From assembly GCF_036231945.1 (NCBI RefSeq), contig NZ_CP109599.1:1488001-1552000 (forward strand): a DNA stretch of 64,000 nt, in the 5' to 3' direction. This document shows positions 7,545-15,698 of this stretch, piece by piece. A model generated the notes under the pieces. The model did not search any database. It worked only from the letters and a program-made list of their open reading frames with translations, and was not told the DNA's origin. How positions within the stretch are numbered: position 1 is the first letter of the stretch; every line of letters starts with the position of its first letter. The translations under genes and the position numbers were made by a program. This DNA comes from Streptomyces sp. NBC_01429 (GTDB taxonomy: Bacteria > Actinomycetota > Actinomycetes > Streptomycetales > Streptomycetaceae).

Positions 7545-9179
7545 ATGGCAGCCAGCACCCACACAGTGACCAACCAGGTACCTCCGCTGGTCGGATACGA
7601 CGTTTTCGGTACGGACCGGGCCCTCGCCGAGGGTGTGGAGCGGCACAGCGCGCCCGGGCTGCTCGACGCGACCCGGGCGGAGCTGACCGGGCTCGGCCGC
7701 GCCGCCGGCTCCTTCGAGGTACAGGAGTGGGGCAGGCGGGCCAATGAGCACCCGCCGGTCCTGCGCACCCACGACCGCTACGGGAACCGGATCGACGAGG
7801 TCGAGTTCCATCCCGACTGGCACCGGCTGCTCGACCGGGCGGTCGGCGCCGGGCTGACCGACGCGTGGGGCAGGCCCGACGGCCATCTGCGGCGCGCGGC
7901 CGGTTTCTTCGTGTGGACGCAGGCGGAGGCCGGGAACGGCTGCCCGCTGTCGATGACGCACGCCGCGGTGCCCGCGCTGCGCGCCGATCCGGCGCTGGCG
8001 GCGCGGTGGGAGCCGAGACTGACCTCCCACCGGTACGAGCCGGGGCTGCGGCCGGCGGCCGGGAAGGCCGGCGCGCTGTTCGGGATGGGGATGACGGAGA
8101 AGCAGGGCGGCAGTGACGTACGGGCCAACACGACGGCCGCCAGGCCGCTGGACGCGGCGGGCGAGTACCTGCTGACCGGGCACAAGTGGTTCTGTTCCGC
8201 GCCGATGTGCGACGGATTCCTGGTGCTGGCGCAGGCCCCGGGCGGTCTGACGTGTTTCCTCGTGCCGCGCGTGCTGGCGGACGGGACGCGCAACGTCTTC
8301 CGGCTCCAGCGGCTCAAGGACAAGCTGGGCAACCGTTCCAACGCCTCCGCCGAGGTCGAGTTCGAGGACACCTGGGCGCGCCGGGTCGGCGAGGAGGGCC
8401 GCGGGGTGCGCACCATCATCGAGATGGTGGCCGCCACCCGGCTCGACTGTGTGCTGGGGTCGGCCGCGCTGATGCGGCAGTCGGTGGCACAGGCGGTGCA
8501 CCACGCCACCTACCGGGGCGCGTTCGGCGGGGAGCTGATCGACAAGCCGCTGATGCGCAACGTGCTGGCGGATCTGGCGCTGGAGTCGGAGGCGGCGACG
8601 ACGCTGGCGCTGCGGCTCGCGGCGGCCTACGACGCGGACACCGAGCAGGACCGGGCGTTTCTGCGGCTCGCGGTGCCCGCCGCCAAGTACTGGGTGACCA
8701 AGCGGTGCACGCCGGTGACCGCCGAGGCCCTGGAGTGTCTGGGCGGCAACGGGTACGTGGAGGAGTCCGGCATGCCGAGGCTGCTGCGCGAGTCGCCGCT
8801 CAATTCGATCTGGGAGGGCTCGGGCAATGTGCAGGCCCTGGACGTCCTGCGGGCGCTCCAGCGGGAGCCGGCGGCGCTGAACGCCTTCCTCCAGGAGGTC
8901 GGCGCGGCGCGCGGCGCCGATCACCGGCTGGACGGCGCGATCAAGGGGCTGCTGACCGAGCTGGCCGATCTGAGCGGCATCGAGGCGCGGGCCAGACGGC
9001 TGGTGGAGCGGATCGCGCTGGTGCTCCAGGGGTCGCTGCTGGTGCGCTGGGCGCCGCCGGAGGTGGCGGACGCGTTCTGTGCCTCCCGGCTCGGCCGGGA
9101 CTGGGGTACGGCCTTCGGCACGCTGCCCCACACGCTCGATCTGGCGTCGGTCGTGGACCGGGCGCGGCCCGTCGGCTGA
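7545..9179 (+). CDS. AidB-like acyl-CoA dehydrogenase-family flavoprotein
   Basis: A 544-aa protein, the size of E. coli AidB (541 aa). It shares the N-terminal extension (TNQVPPLVGYDVF) and the hallmark GMGMTEKQGGSDVRANTT, followed by GHKWFCSAPMCD. The C-terminal region LGGNGYVEESGMPRLLRESPLNSIWEGSGNVQALD carries the acyl-CoA dehydrogenase FAD and catalytic features. AidB is a flavin-binding protein of the adaptive response to alkylating agents that also binds DNA; the native substrate is unknown. The start at ATG 7545 is leaderless-like. The gene ends at a strong terminator and is monocistronic. Confidence 0.9.
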   Translation: MAASTHTVTNQVPPLVGYDVFGTDRALAEGVERHSAPGLLDATRAELTGLGRAAGSFEVQEWGRRANEHPPVLRTHDRYGNRIDEVEFHPDWHRLLDRAVGAGLTDAWGRPDGHLRRAAGFFVWTQAEAGNGCPLSMTHAAVPALRADPALAARWEPRLTSHRYEPGLRPAAGKAGALFGMGMTEKQGGSDVRANTTAARPLDAAGEYLLTGHKWFCSAPMCDGFLVLAQAPGGLTCFLVPRVLADGTRNVFRLQRLKDKLGNRSNASAEVEFEDTWARRVGEEGRGVRTIIEMVAATRLDCVLGSAALMRQSVAQAVHHATYRGAFGGELIDKPLMRNVLADLALESEAATTLALRLAAAYDADTEQDRAFLRLAVPAAKYWVTKRCTPVTAEALECLGGNGYVEESGMPRLLRESPLNSIWEGSGNVQALDVLRALQREPAALNAFLQEVGAARGADHRLDGAIKGLLTELADLSGIEARARRLVERIALVLQGSLLVRWAPPEVADAFCASRLGRDWGTAFGTLPHTLDLASVVDRARPVG

Positions 9180-9220
9180 GACGTCCGCGGCCCCGCCCGT
9201 GCCGAGGGCCGGAGGTGGCC

Positions 9221-9254
9221 AGGGGTGGCGCCGCGCCGACACGGCGCCACCCCT
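9221..9254 (+). terminator. 13-bp hairpin terminator after the AidB-like gene
   Basis: AGGGGTGGCGCCG and its exact complement enclose an 8-nt loop (arms 9221-9233 and 9242-9254), 41 bp after the stop codon. Confidence 0.82.
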
Positions 9255-9353
9255 GACTCACAGTCACTTTCAGGCACCGGCCTGCCGTTTACCAGAGTTG
9301 CAGGCCGTTGCAGGAGAACCGTTACCGCACCGCTGATTCACAGGGGAACCCCG

Positions 9354-10667
9354 ATGAAGGACACACCGCTGAAGAATCCTCCGCTCGACCTGACCACGCT
9401 CATGGCCATGGACCACGCGCAGGCCGGCCGGCTGCTCCACCAGGTGCACAGCGCCGCCCTCGCGGGCGAGCGGCCGCCGGTGGCGCCGCGGCCGTTGATC
9501 GAGGCGTCCTGGCAGCGCATGCTGCGCCTGGGGCTCGACCCCGGCCGGCCGACCGGCGGCGACACGGTGCTGGAGCCGGACGAGCTGGAGCACCGGCGCC
9601 GTACCTCCTCGCTCGGTGAGGCGTTACACATGATCAGCGAGTCCCTCGGCGGGATCATCGACGCGTCGCTCCAGATCATGGTGGTCAGCGACGGCGAGGG
9701 CCGGGTGCTGTGGCGTGAGGGGAACCTCGGCGTGCTGCGCCGGGCCAGCGGTATCCGGCTGGAGGAGGGGGCCGCCTGGTCCGAGCAGACCACCGGGACC
9801 AATGCCATCGGTACGGCGCTGGTGACGCGCCGGCCGGTACGGGTGCACTCCGCCGAGCACTTCGCGCACGCGCTGCACTCCTGGACCTGCGCGGCGGCCC
9901 CCGTCCACGATCCGCGCGACGGCCGGCTGCTGGGCGTGATCGATGTGAGCGGGCCCGCGCGCGGCTTCCATCCGACGACCCTGGCGCTGGTCAGCTCGGT
10001 CGCCAGGATCGCCGAGAGCGAGATGCGCGAGCGGCACGGGCGGGCCCTGGACCGGCTCCGTTCGGTGGCCTCGCCGATCATGTGCCGGCTGGGCGGGCGC
10101 GCCCTCGCCGTCGACACGCACGGCTGGACGGCGGCGGTCACGGGGATGGCGCCGGTGGACCGGCTGCCGCTGCCGAAGTCGTTCCGGGCGGGCCGGGTCT
10201 GGCAGCCGTCGCTGGGCATGTGCACGGTCGAGCCGCTGCCCGGCGGCTGGCTGATACAGGTGCACGACGATCCGGGGCAGCCGCCGAGCGAGCCCGCCAG
10301 CCGGGTCGTGCTGGACCTCAGCCGCCCCCGGCGCTGGTCGGTGGCCGTGTCCGGTTCCGCGGGCAGCTGGACCCAGGAGCTGACCCCGCGCCACGCCGAG
10401 CTGCTCTATGTGCTGGCCGTGCACCGGGACGGCCGCAGCGCGGCGCAGCTGGCCGCCGACGTCTTCGGCGATCCGACCCGTACGGTGACGGTCCGGGCCG
10501 AGATGTCGCGGGTGCGGCGCCATCTGTCGGGTGTGCTGGCGCACCGTCCCTACCGCTTCAGCGAGGAGGTCGAGGTGGAGGTGGTCGGCCCGGACGACCC
10601 GGCCCTGCTGCTGCCCCACTCGACGGCCCCGGCGGTGCTGAGCGCGCGGCAGCCGCCGTACCCATGA
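9354..10667 (+). CDS. GAF-domain transcriptional regulator
   Basis: A 437-aa cytoplasmic sensor-regulator. It starts with the AcoR/DhaR-like segment RPLIEASWQRMLRLGLDP (about residues 45-62). A GAF domain follows, spanning about 90-220 and containing GAAWSEQTTGTNAIGTAL, the signature of this group. The C-terminal third (LTPRHAELLYVLAVH and RTVTVRAEMSRVRRHL) is helical and consistent with a winged-helix output. There is no sigma-54 AAA domain, unlike AcoR. In Streptomyces such genes often control alcohol or aldehyde metabolism, but no such neighbour is seen here. The start is ATG 9354 after AGGGGA. Confidence 0.85.
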   Translation: MKDTPLKNPPLDLTTLMAMDHAQAGRLLHQVHSAALAGERPPVAPRPLIEASWQRMLRLGLDPGRPTGGDTVLEPDELEHRRRTSSLGEALHMISESLGGIIDASLQIMVVSDGEGRVLWREGNLGVLRRASGIRLEEGAAWSEQTTGTNAIGTALVTRRPVRVHSAEHFAHALHSWTCAAAPVHDPRDGRLLGVIDVSGPARGFHPTTLALVSSVARIAESEMRERHGRALDRLRSVASPIMCRLGGRALAVDTHGWTAAVTGMAPVDRLPLPKSFRAGRVWQPSLGMCTVEPLPGGWLIQVHDDPGQPPSEPASRVVLDLSRPRRWSVAVSGSAGSWTQELTPRHAELLYVLAVHRDGRSAAQLAADVFGDPTRTVTVRAEMSRVRRHLSGVLAHRPYRFSEEVEVEVVGPDDPALLLPHSTAPAVLSARQPPYP

Positions 10668-10769
10668 CGACGGGGCGGCCGGCGGCCGTCACCGGCGGGG
10701 GCCGCGGGACGCCGGGTCCGTCGCGTACCGGCTTGGAGCGCGGAGCGGACACGTGTTCTCCTGACCCGC

Positions 10770-11315
10770 ATGAGCATCACCGTGACCACGTGGTCCCTGG
10801 AGCAGACCTCCCCCGCCGATCTGCGGCCCGCCGCGACGGTGCCGGACGAGGTGCGGATCGTACGGGCCGAGGTGCCCTCGCCGGAGTTCAGCCGGTTCCT
10901 GTACGCGTCGGTGGGCGCCGACGTGAGCTGGACGGACCGGAACGCGCTGACGCGGGAGCAGTGGCGCCAGGCGCTGGAGCGGCCGGGCGTCGAGACCTGG
11001 GTGGCGTACGAGAGGGGCACGCCGGCCGGGTATCTGGAGCTAACGGCGCAGCCGGGCGCCACGGTCGAGATCGTCTACTTCGGCCTGCTGCCCGCCTTCC
11101 GCGGCCGGCGCATCGGCGGTCATCTGCTGTCGTACGGCGCGGCCCGCGCCTGGGACCTGGCCGAGCGCTGGCCGGGTCTCACCCCGACCAAGCGGGTCTG
11201 GCTGCACACTTGCTCCAAGGACGGCCCGCACGCCATGGACAACTATCTGCGCCGGGGATTCCGGCTCTTCGACACCAGGACCGAGCCGGAGACCGACTGG
11301 GGAGCGCGGCCCTAA
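10770..11315 (+). CDS. GNAT-family N-acetyltransferase
   Basis: A 181-aa acetyltransferase. The acetyl-CoA binding motif A is LLPAFRGRRIGGHLL (about residues 109-123), preceded by the strand VEIVYFG. The C-terminal part MDNYLRRGFRLFDTRTE is motif B-like. The substrate is unknown; it could be a small molecule or a protein N-terminus. It is a stand-alone gene between the GAF regulator and the sulfur operon. The start ATG 10770 has only weak ribosome-binding complementarity. Confidence 0.85.
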   Translation: MSITVTTWSLEQTSPADLRPAATVPDEVRIVRAEVPSPEFSRFLYASVGADVSWTDRNALTREQWRQALERPGVETWVAYERGTPAGYLELTAQPGATVEIVYFGLLPAFRGRRIGGHLLSYGAARAWDLAERWPGLTPTKRVWLHTCSKDGPHAMDNYLRRGFRLFDTRTEPETDWGARP

Positions 11316-11367
11316 ACCCCAGCCTGCCGTGACGGACACCACAACGTCCCACCAACTGAGACGATCG

Positions 11368-11394
11368 AGTCCACATGCTGGAAGGTAGTGGACT
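11368..11394 (+). promoter_or_regulatory. Inverted repeat upstream of the sulfur operon
   Basis: AGTCCAC (11368-11374) and GTGGACT (11388-11394) are exact complements 13 nt apart, 31 bp before the leader peptide gene. It could be a regulator site for the cysteine operon; no binding protein is assigned. Confidence 0.4.
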
Positions 11395-11424
11395 GCCCCG
11401 AGATCTGCGTGACACGCTTCCGTC

Positions 11425-11508
11425 ATGTCCAGAGCTGGAATTGCCTTGGTGAGTCGGCGCCACGTCGACCTCGGCCGTATGTCCAGCGCCATCTGTCCGG
11501 CGGGCTGA
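11425..11508 (+). CDS. 27-aa cysteine-operon leader peptide
   Basis: The peptide reads MSRAGIALVSRRHVDLGR followed by MSSAICPAG. This matches the short leader peptide repeatedly found upstream of sulfur-assimilation genes in Streptomyces, with its single Cys near the C-terminus (ICP). It ends 118 bp before sirA. By analogy with cysteine-responsive attenuation in actinobacteria, ribosome pausing at the Cys codon when cysteinyl-tRNA is scarce would favour expression of the downstream operon. The role is inferred; the sequence resemblance is strong. Confidence 0.8.
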   Translation: MSRAGIALVSRRHVDLGRMSSAICPAG

Positions 11509-11626
11509 GAGTCCCAGCGCCCCCGCGATTCCCCGTCCCACCTGTCCCTGCCGCGCACTGTCGCGCCCTCGCGCGCGTGTGCGGTTCAGAGCCGCCCTCC
11601 TGCATGTCTCGAAGGACGTATTCGTC

Positions 11627-13324
11627 ATGGCCGCCACCCCGGAAAAGCCGTCCACCCCCACGCCCCGCCGCAAGGTGAGCCGTCACCGCGGCGAGGGCCA
11701 GTGGGCCGTGGGTCACTTCACTCCGCTCAACGGCAACGAGCAGTTCAAGAAGGACGACGACGGTCTCAACGTCCGGGCACGGATCGAGACGGTCTACTCC
11801 AAGGCGGGGTTCGACTCGATCGACCCCAACGATCTGCGCGGCCGGATGCGCTGGTGGGGGCTGTACACCCAGCGCAAGCCCGGGATCGACGGCGGCAAGA
11901 CCGCGATCCTTGAGCCGGAGGAGCTGGACGACGAGTACTTCATGCTGCGGGTACGGATCGACGGCGGGCGGCTGACCACCGAGCAGCTGCGCGTCATCGG
12001 CGAGATCTCGCAGGAGTTCGCGCGCGGCACGGCGGACATCACCGACCGGCAGAACGTCCAGTACCACTGGATCCGGATCGAGGACGTGCCGGAGATCTGG
12101 CGGCGCCTCGAAGAGGTCGGGCTCTCCACCACCGAGGCGTGCGGCGACACGCCCCGGGTGATCCTCGGCTCGCCCGTCGCGGGCATCGCCGAGGACGAGA
12201 TCATCGACGGCACCCCCGCCGTGGACGAGATCTACCGCCGGATCGTCGGCAACCCCGACTTCTCGAACCTGCCGCGCAAGTTCAAGTCGGCCATCTCGGG
12301 ATCGCCCTCGCTGGACGTGGCGCACGAGATCAACGACATCGCGTTCGTCGGGGTGAACCACCCCGAGCACGGCCCCGGCTTCGACCTGTGGGTCGGCGGC
12401 GGGCTCTCCACCAACCCCAAGATCGGCCAGCGGCTCGGCGCGTGGGTGCCGCTGGACGAGATCCCGGACGTCTACACCGGTGTGATCTCGATCTTCCGCG
12501 ACTACGGCTACCGCAGGCTGCGCACCCGCGCCCGGCTGAAGTTCCTGCTCGCCGACTGGGGTCCGGAGAAGTTCCGCCGGATCCTGGAGGACGAGTACCT
12601 GGAGCGCAAGCTGATCGACGGGCCCGCCCCCGAGCAGCCCGTACACCGCTGGCGCGACCACGTCGGGGTGCACCGGCAGCGGGACGGGCGCTACTACGTC
12701 GGCTTCGCGCCGCGCGTCGGCCGGGTGGACGGCACCACGCTGACGAAGATCGCCGAGCTGGCGCACGCGCACGGCTCGGGGCGGCTGCGCACCACCGCCG
12801 AGCAGAAGATGATCGTCCTCGATGTGACCGAGGACCGGATCGACTCGCTCGTGGCCGGTCTCGAAGCGCTGGACCTGCGGGTCAACCCGTCGCCGTTCCG
12901 GCGCGGCACCATGGCCTGCACCGGCATCGAGTTCTGCAAGCTGGCCATCGTGGAGACCAAGCGGCGCGGCGCCACGCTCATCGACGAACTGGAGCGCCGC
13001 ATCCCGGAGTTCGACGAGCCGATCACCATCAACCTCAACGGCTGCCCCAACGCCTGCGCCCGGATCCAGACGGCGGACATCGGTCTCAAGGGCCAGCTGA
13101 TGCTGGACAAGGACGGCAACCAGGTCGAGGGCTTCCAGGTGCACCTGGGCGGCGCGCTCGGTCTTGAGGCCGGATTCGGCCGCAAGGTCCGCGGGCTCAA
13201 GGTCACCTCCGAGGAGCTGCCCGACTACGTCGAGCGCGTGCTCGGCCGCTTCCAGAAGGAGCGCGAGGACGGCGAGCGCTTCGCCACCTGGGCGGCGCGC
13301 GCCGGCGAAGAGGCACTGTCATGA
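11627..13324 (+). CDS. sirA: Ferredoxin-dependent sulfite (nitrite/sulfite) reductase
   Basis: A 565-aa cytoplasmic enzyme that reduces sulfite to sulfide with six electrons from ferredoxin. Two nitrite/sulfite reductase half-domains are each followed by the 4Fe-4S/siroheme domain. The four iron-sulfur and siroheme cysteines are in ACTGIEFC (about residues 430 and 436) and NGCPNAC (about 471 and 475). Start ATG 11627 has GAAGGA upstream. It heads an operon of tightly coupled genes (4-nt overlap with the next gene) encoding sulfate activation and APS reduction, which identifies it as sulfite rather than nitrite reductase. Confidence 0.95.
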   Translation: MAATPEKPSTPTPRRKVSRHRGEGQWAVGHFTPLNGNEQFKKDDDGLNVRARIETVYSKAGFDSIDPNDLRGRMRWWGLYTQRKPGIDGGKTAILEPEELDDEYFMLRVRIDGGRLTTEQLRVIGEISQEFARGTADITDRQNVQYHWIRIEDVPEIWRRLEEVGLSTTEACGDTPRVILGSPVAGIAEDEIIDGTPAVDEIYRRIVGNPDFSNLPRKFKSAISGSPSLDVAHEINDIAFVGVNHPEHGPGFDLWVGGGLSTNPKIGQRLGAWVPLDEIPDVYTGVISIFRDYGYRRLRTRARLKFLLADWGPEKFRRILEDEYLERKLIDGPAPEQPVHRWRDHVGVHRQRDGRYYVGFAPRVGRVDGTTLTKIAELAHAHGSGRLRTTAEQKMIVLDVTEDRIDSLVAGLEALDLRVNPSPFRRGTMACTGIEFCKLAIVETKRRGATLIDELERRIPEFDEPITINLNGCPNACARIQTADIGLKGQLMLDKDGNQVEGFQVHLGGALGLEAGFGRKVRGLKVTSEELPDYVERVLGRFQKEREDGERFATWAARAGEEALS

Positions 13325-13497
13325 GCGAGCGCGCCGCACCCTTCTACTGCCCGTACTGCGGCGACGAGGACCTGCGTCCCAACGAGCAGGGTCACGGCGC
13401 CTGGGAATGCGCGGCATGCAATCGCGCATTCCAGTTGAAGTTCCTCGGGTTGCTGACCCGGGGGCTCCAGCGGAGTGACGGAGGGGAAGAGATATGA
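13321..13497 (+). CDS. 58-aa zinc-ribbon protein of the sulfur operon
   Basis: A small protein with two CxxC knuckles, CPYC at residues 10-13 and CAAC at 30-33, typical of a zinc ribbon. It overlaps sirA by 4 nt (ATGA) and cysH by 4 nt, so it is translationally coupled to both. Orthologues occupy the same place in other Streptomyces sulfur operons. Its function is not established. A role in metal or iron-sulfur delivery, or as an adaptor for the reductases, is plausible but unproven. Confidence 0.85.
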   Translation: MSERAAPFYCPYCGDEDLRPNEQGHGAWECAACNRAFQLKFLGLLTRGLQRSDGGEEI

Positions 13498-14192
13498 CGG
13501 CACTGACGGAGACCGACGATCCCAGGGCACTCGCCGAGCGCGCCGGCCGCGAGCTGGAGGACGCCACGGCGCCGGAGATCCTCACCTGGGCGACGGACAC
13601 CTTCGGCGCGAGGTTCTGCGTCACCTCCTCGATGGAGGACGCGGTGGTCGCCCACCTCGCCTCCCGGGTACGCCCCGGTGTCGACGTGGTCTTCCTCGAC
13701 ACCGGCTACCACTTCCCCGAGACCATCGGCACCCGGGACGCCGTCGACGCCGTGATGGACGTCAACGTCATCACGCTGACGCCGACGCGCACCGTCGCCG
13801 AGCAGGACGCCGAGCACGGCCCGAAGCTGCACGACCGCGACCCCGACCTGTGCTGCGCCCTGCGCAAGCTCCAGCCCCTCGAAACGGGGCTGAGCGGCTA
13901 CGACGCCTGGGCCACCGGGCTGCGCCGCGACGAGTCCCCGACCCGGGCCGGCACCCCCGTGGTCGGCTGGGACGCGAAGCGCCGCAAGGTCAAGGTCTCG
14001 CCGATCGCCCGCTGGACCCAGGACGACGTGGACGCCTACGTCGCCGAGCACGGCGTGCTCACCAACCCGCTGCTGACGGACGGTTACGCCTCGGTGGGCT
14101 GCGCTCCCTGCACCCGCCGGGTCCTGGCGGGCGAGGACGCGCGCGCCGGCCGCTGGGCCGGCCGGACCAAGACGGAATGCGGGCTGCATTGA
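13494..14192 (+). CDS. cysH: Adenylylsulfate (APS/PAPS) reductase
   Basis: A 232-aa thioredoxin-dependent reductase releasing sulfite from activated sulfate. The PP-loop region includes FCVTSSMEDAVVAHL, followed by FLDTGYHFPETIGTRD. The iron-sulfur cysteines C120-C121 and C203/C206 (SVGCAPCTR) are all present, marking the 4Fe-4S type that can use APS. The catalytic Cys is C229 in the C-terminal ECGLH. It overlaps both neighbours by 4 nt or less. Presence of cysC next to an APS-type reductase is common in this genus. Confidence 0.95.
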   Translation: MTALTETDDPRALAERAGRELEDATAPEILTWATDTFGARFCVTSSMEDAVVAHLASRVRPGVDVVFLDTGYHFPETIGTRDAVDAVMDVNVITLTPTRTVAEQDAEHGPKLHDRDPDLCCALRKLQPLETGLSGYDAWATGLRRDESPTRAGTPVVGWDAKRRKVKVSPIARWTQDDVDAYVAEHGVLTNPLLTDGYASVGCAPCTRRVLAGEDARAGRWAGRTKTECGLH

Positions 14193-14761
14193 TGACGGAC
14201 CATCAGGAGGAATCCTTGAACGTGGCGGAGCAGGGCGCCACCGTCTGGCTCACCGGTCTGCCCAGCGCCGGCAAGACGACCATCGCGACCGCGCTGGCCG
14301 ACCGGCTCCGTGCCGAGGGCCACCGCGTCGAGGTGCTCGACGGCGACGAGATCCGGGAGTTCCTCTCCGCGGGCCTCGGCTTCAGCCGCGAGGACCGGCT
14401 CACCAACGTGACGCGGATCGGCTTCGTCGCCGAGCTGCTCGCCTCGAACGGCGTCAAGGCGCTGGTCCCGGTGATCGCCCCGTACGCGGACAGCCGCGAA
14501 GCCGTGCGCAAGCACCACGAGACCGCCGCCACCCGGTATCTGGAAGTCCATGTGGCCACACCGGTCGAGGTGTGCTCGGTACGCGATGTGAAGGGGCTGT
14601 ACGCCAAGCATGCGGCCGGTGAACTCTCCGGGCTGACCGGGGTCGACGACCCCTACGAGGCGCCGGAGAGGCCCGATCTGCGGATCGAGTCGCACACCCA
14701 GTCCGTGCAGGAGTCCGCCGGCGCGCTTCACGCGCTGCTCACCGAGAGGGGTCTCGCGTGA
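14192..14761 (+). CDS. cysC: Adenylylsulfate kinase
   Basis: A cytoplasmic kinase phosphorylating APS to PAPS. P-loop GLPSAGKTT follows the first strand, then the family signatures DGDEIREFLSAGLGFSREDR and APYADSREAVR. ATG 14192 overlaps the cysH stop (189 aa). However, AGGAGG at 14205-14210 sits five nt before TTG 14216 and 11 nt before GTG 14222, both in frame, and the P-loop domain begins only at about residue 16. A shorter protein is therefore quite possible. It overlaps cysD by 4 nt. Confidence 0.93.
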   Translation: MTDHQEESLNVAEQGATVWLTGLPSAGKTTIATALADRLRAEGHRVEVLDGDEIREFLSAGLGFSREDRLTNVTRIGFVAELLASNGVKALVPVIAPYADSREAVRKHHETAATRYLEVHVATPVEVCSVRDVKGLYAKHAAGELSGLTGVDDPYEAPERPDLRIESHTQSVQESAGALHALLTERGLA

Positions 14762-15696
14762 CCACCACCGTCGCAGCCGTCACCGAGGGCACGAGCGCCC
14801 CGTACGCGCTGAGCCACCTGGACTCGCTGGAGTCGGAGGCCGTGCACATCTTCCGCGAGGTGGCGGGCGAGTTCGAGCGGCCGGTGATCCTCTTCTCCGG
14901 CGGCAAGGACTCCATCGTCATGCTGCATCTGGCGCTCAAGGCGTTCGCGCCCGCGCCGGTGCCGTTCACCCTGCTGCACGTGGACACCGGCCACAACTTC
15001 CCCGAGGTGCTGGAGTACCGCGACCGCACGGTGGAGCGGCACGGACTGCGGCTGCACGTCGCCTCCGTACAGGAGTACATCGACGCCGGGAAGCTGCGCG
15101 AGCGGCCCGACGGCACGCGCAACCCGCTCCAGACCGTGCCGCTGACCGAGAAGATCCAGGCCGAGCGGTTCGACGCGGTCTTCGGCGGCGGGCGGCGCGA
15201 CGAGGAGAAGGCGCGCGCCAAGGAGCGGGTGTTCTCGCTGCGGGACGAGTTCTCCCAGTGGGACCCGCGCCGCCAGCGGCCCGAACTGTGGCAGCTCTAC
15301 AACGGCCGGCACGCCCCCGGCGAACACGTCCGCGTCTTCCCGCTCTCCAACTGGACCGAGCTGGACGTGTGGCAGTACATCGCCCGCGAGGGGATCGAGC
15401 TGCCGGAGATCTACTTCGCCCATGAGCGCGAGGTGTTCAGCCGCAGCGGCATGTGGCTGACCGCCGGTGACTGGGGCGGCCCCAAGGACGGCGAGAGCGT
15501 CGAGACGCGCCTGGTGCGCTACCGCACGGTCGGCGACATGTCCTGCACGGGGGCCGTCGACTCCGACGCCACCACCCTCGACGCGGTGATCACCGAGATC
15601 GCCGCCTCCCGGCTCACCGAGCGCGGCGCGACCCGCGCCGACGACAAGATGTCCGAGGCCGCGATGGAAGACCGCAAACGCGAAGGGTACTTCTAG
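14758..15696 (+). CDS. cysD: Sulfate adenylyltransferase subunit 2
   Basis: A 312-aa catalytic subunit of ATP sulfurylase, forming APS from sulfate and ATP. The PP-loop is VILFSGGKDSIVMLHLA, followed by LLHVDTGHNFPEVLEYRD. Downstream are FGGGRRDEEKARAKERVFS and LSNWTELDVWQYI, all standard for CysD. GTG 14758 overlaps the cysC stop (GTGA). The product pairs with CysN, encoded 3 nt downstream. Confidence 0.96.
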   Translation: MTTTVAAVTEGTSAPYALSHLDSLESEAVHIFREVAGEFERPVILFSGGKDSIVMLHLALKAFAPAPVPFTLLHVDTGHNFPEVLEYRDRTVERHGLRLHVASVQEYIDAGKLRERPDGTRNPLQTVPLTEKIQAERFDAVFGGGRRDEEKARAKERVFSLRDEFSQWDPRRQRPELWQLYNGRHAPGEHVRVFPLSNWTELDVWQYIAREGIELPEIYFAHEREVFSRSGMWLTAGDWGGPKDGESVETRLVRYRTVGDMSCTGAVDSDATTLDAVITEIAASRLTERGATRADDKMSEAAMEDRKREGYF

Positions 15697-15698
15697 CC

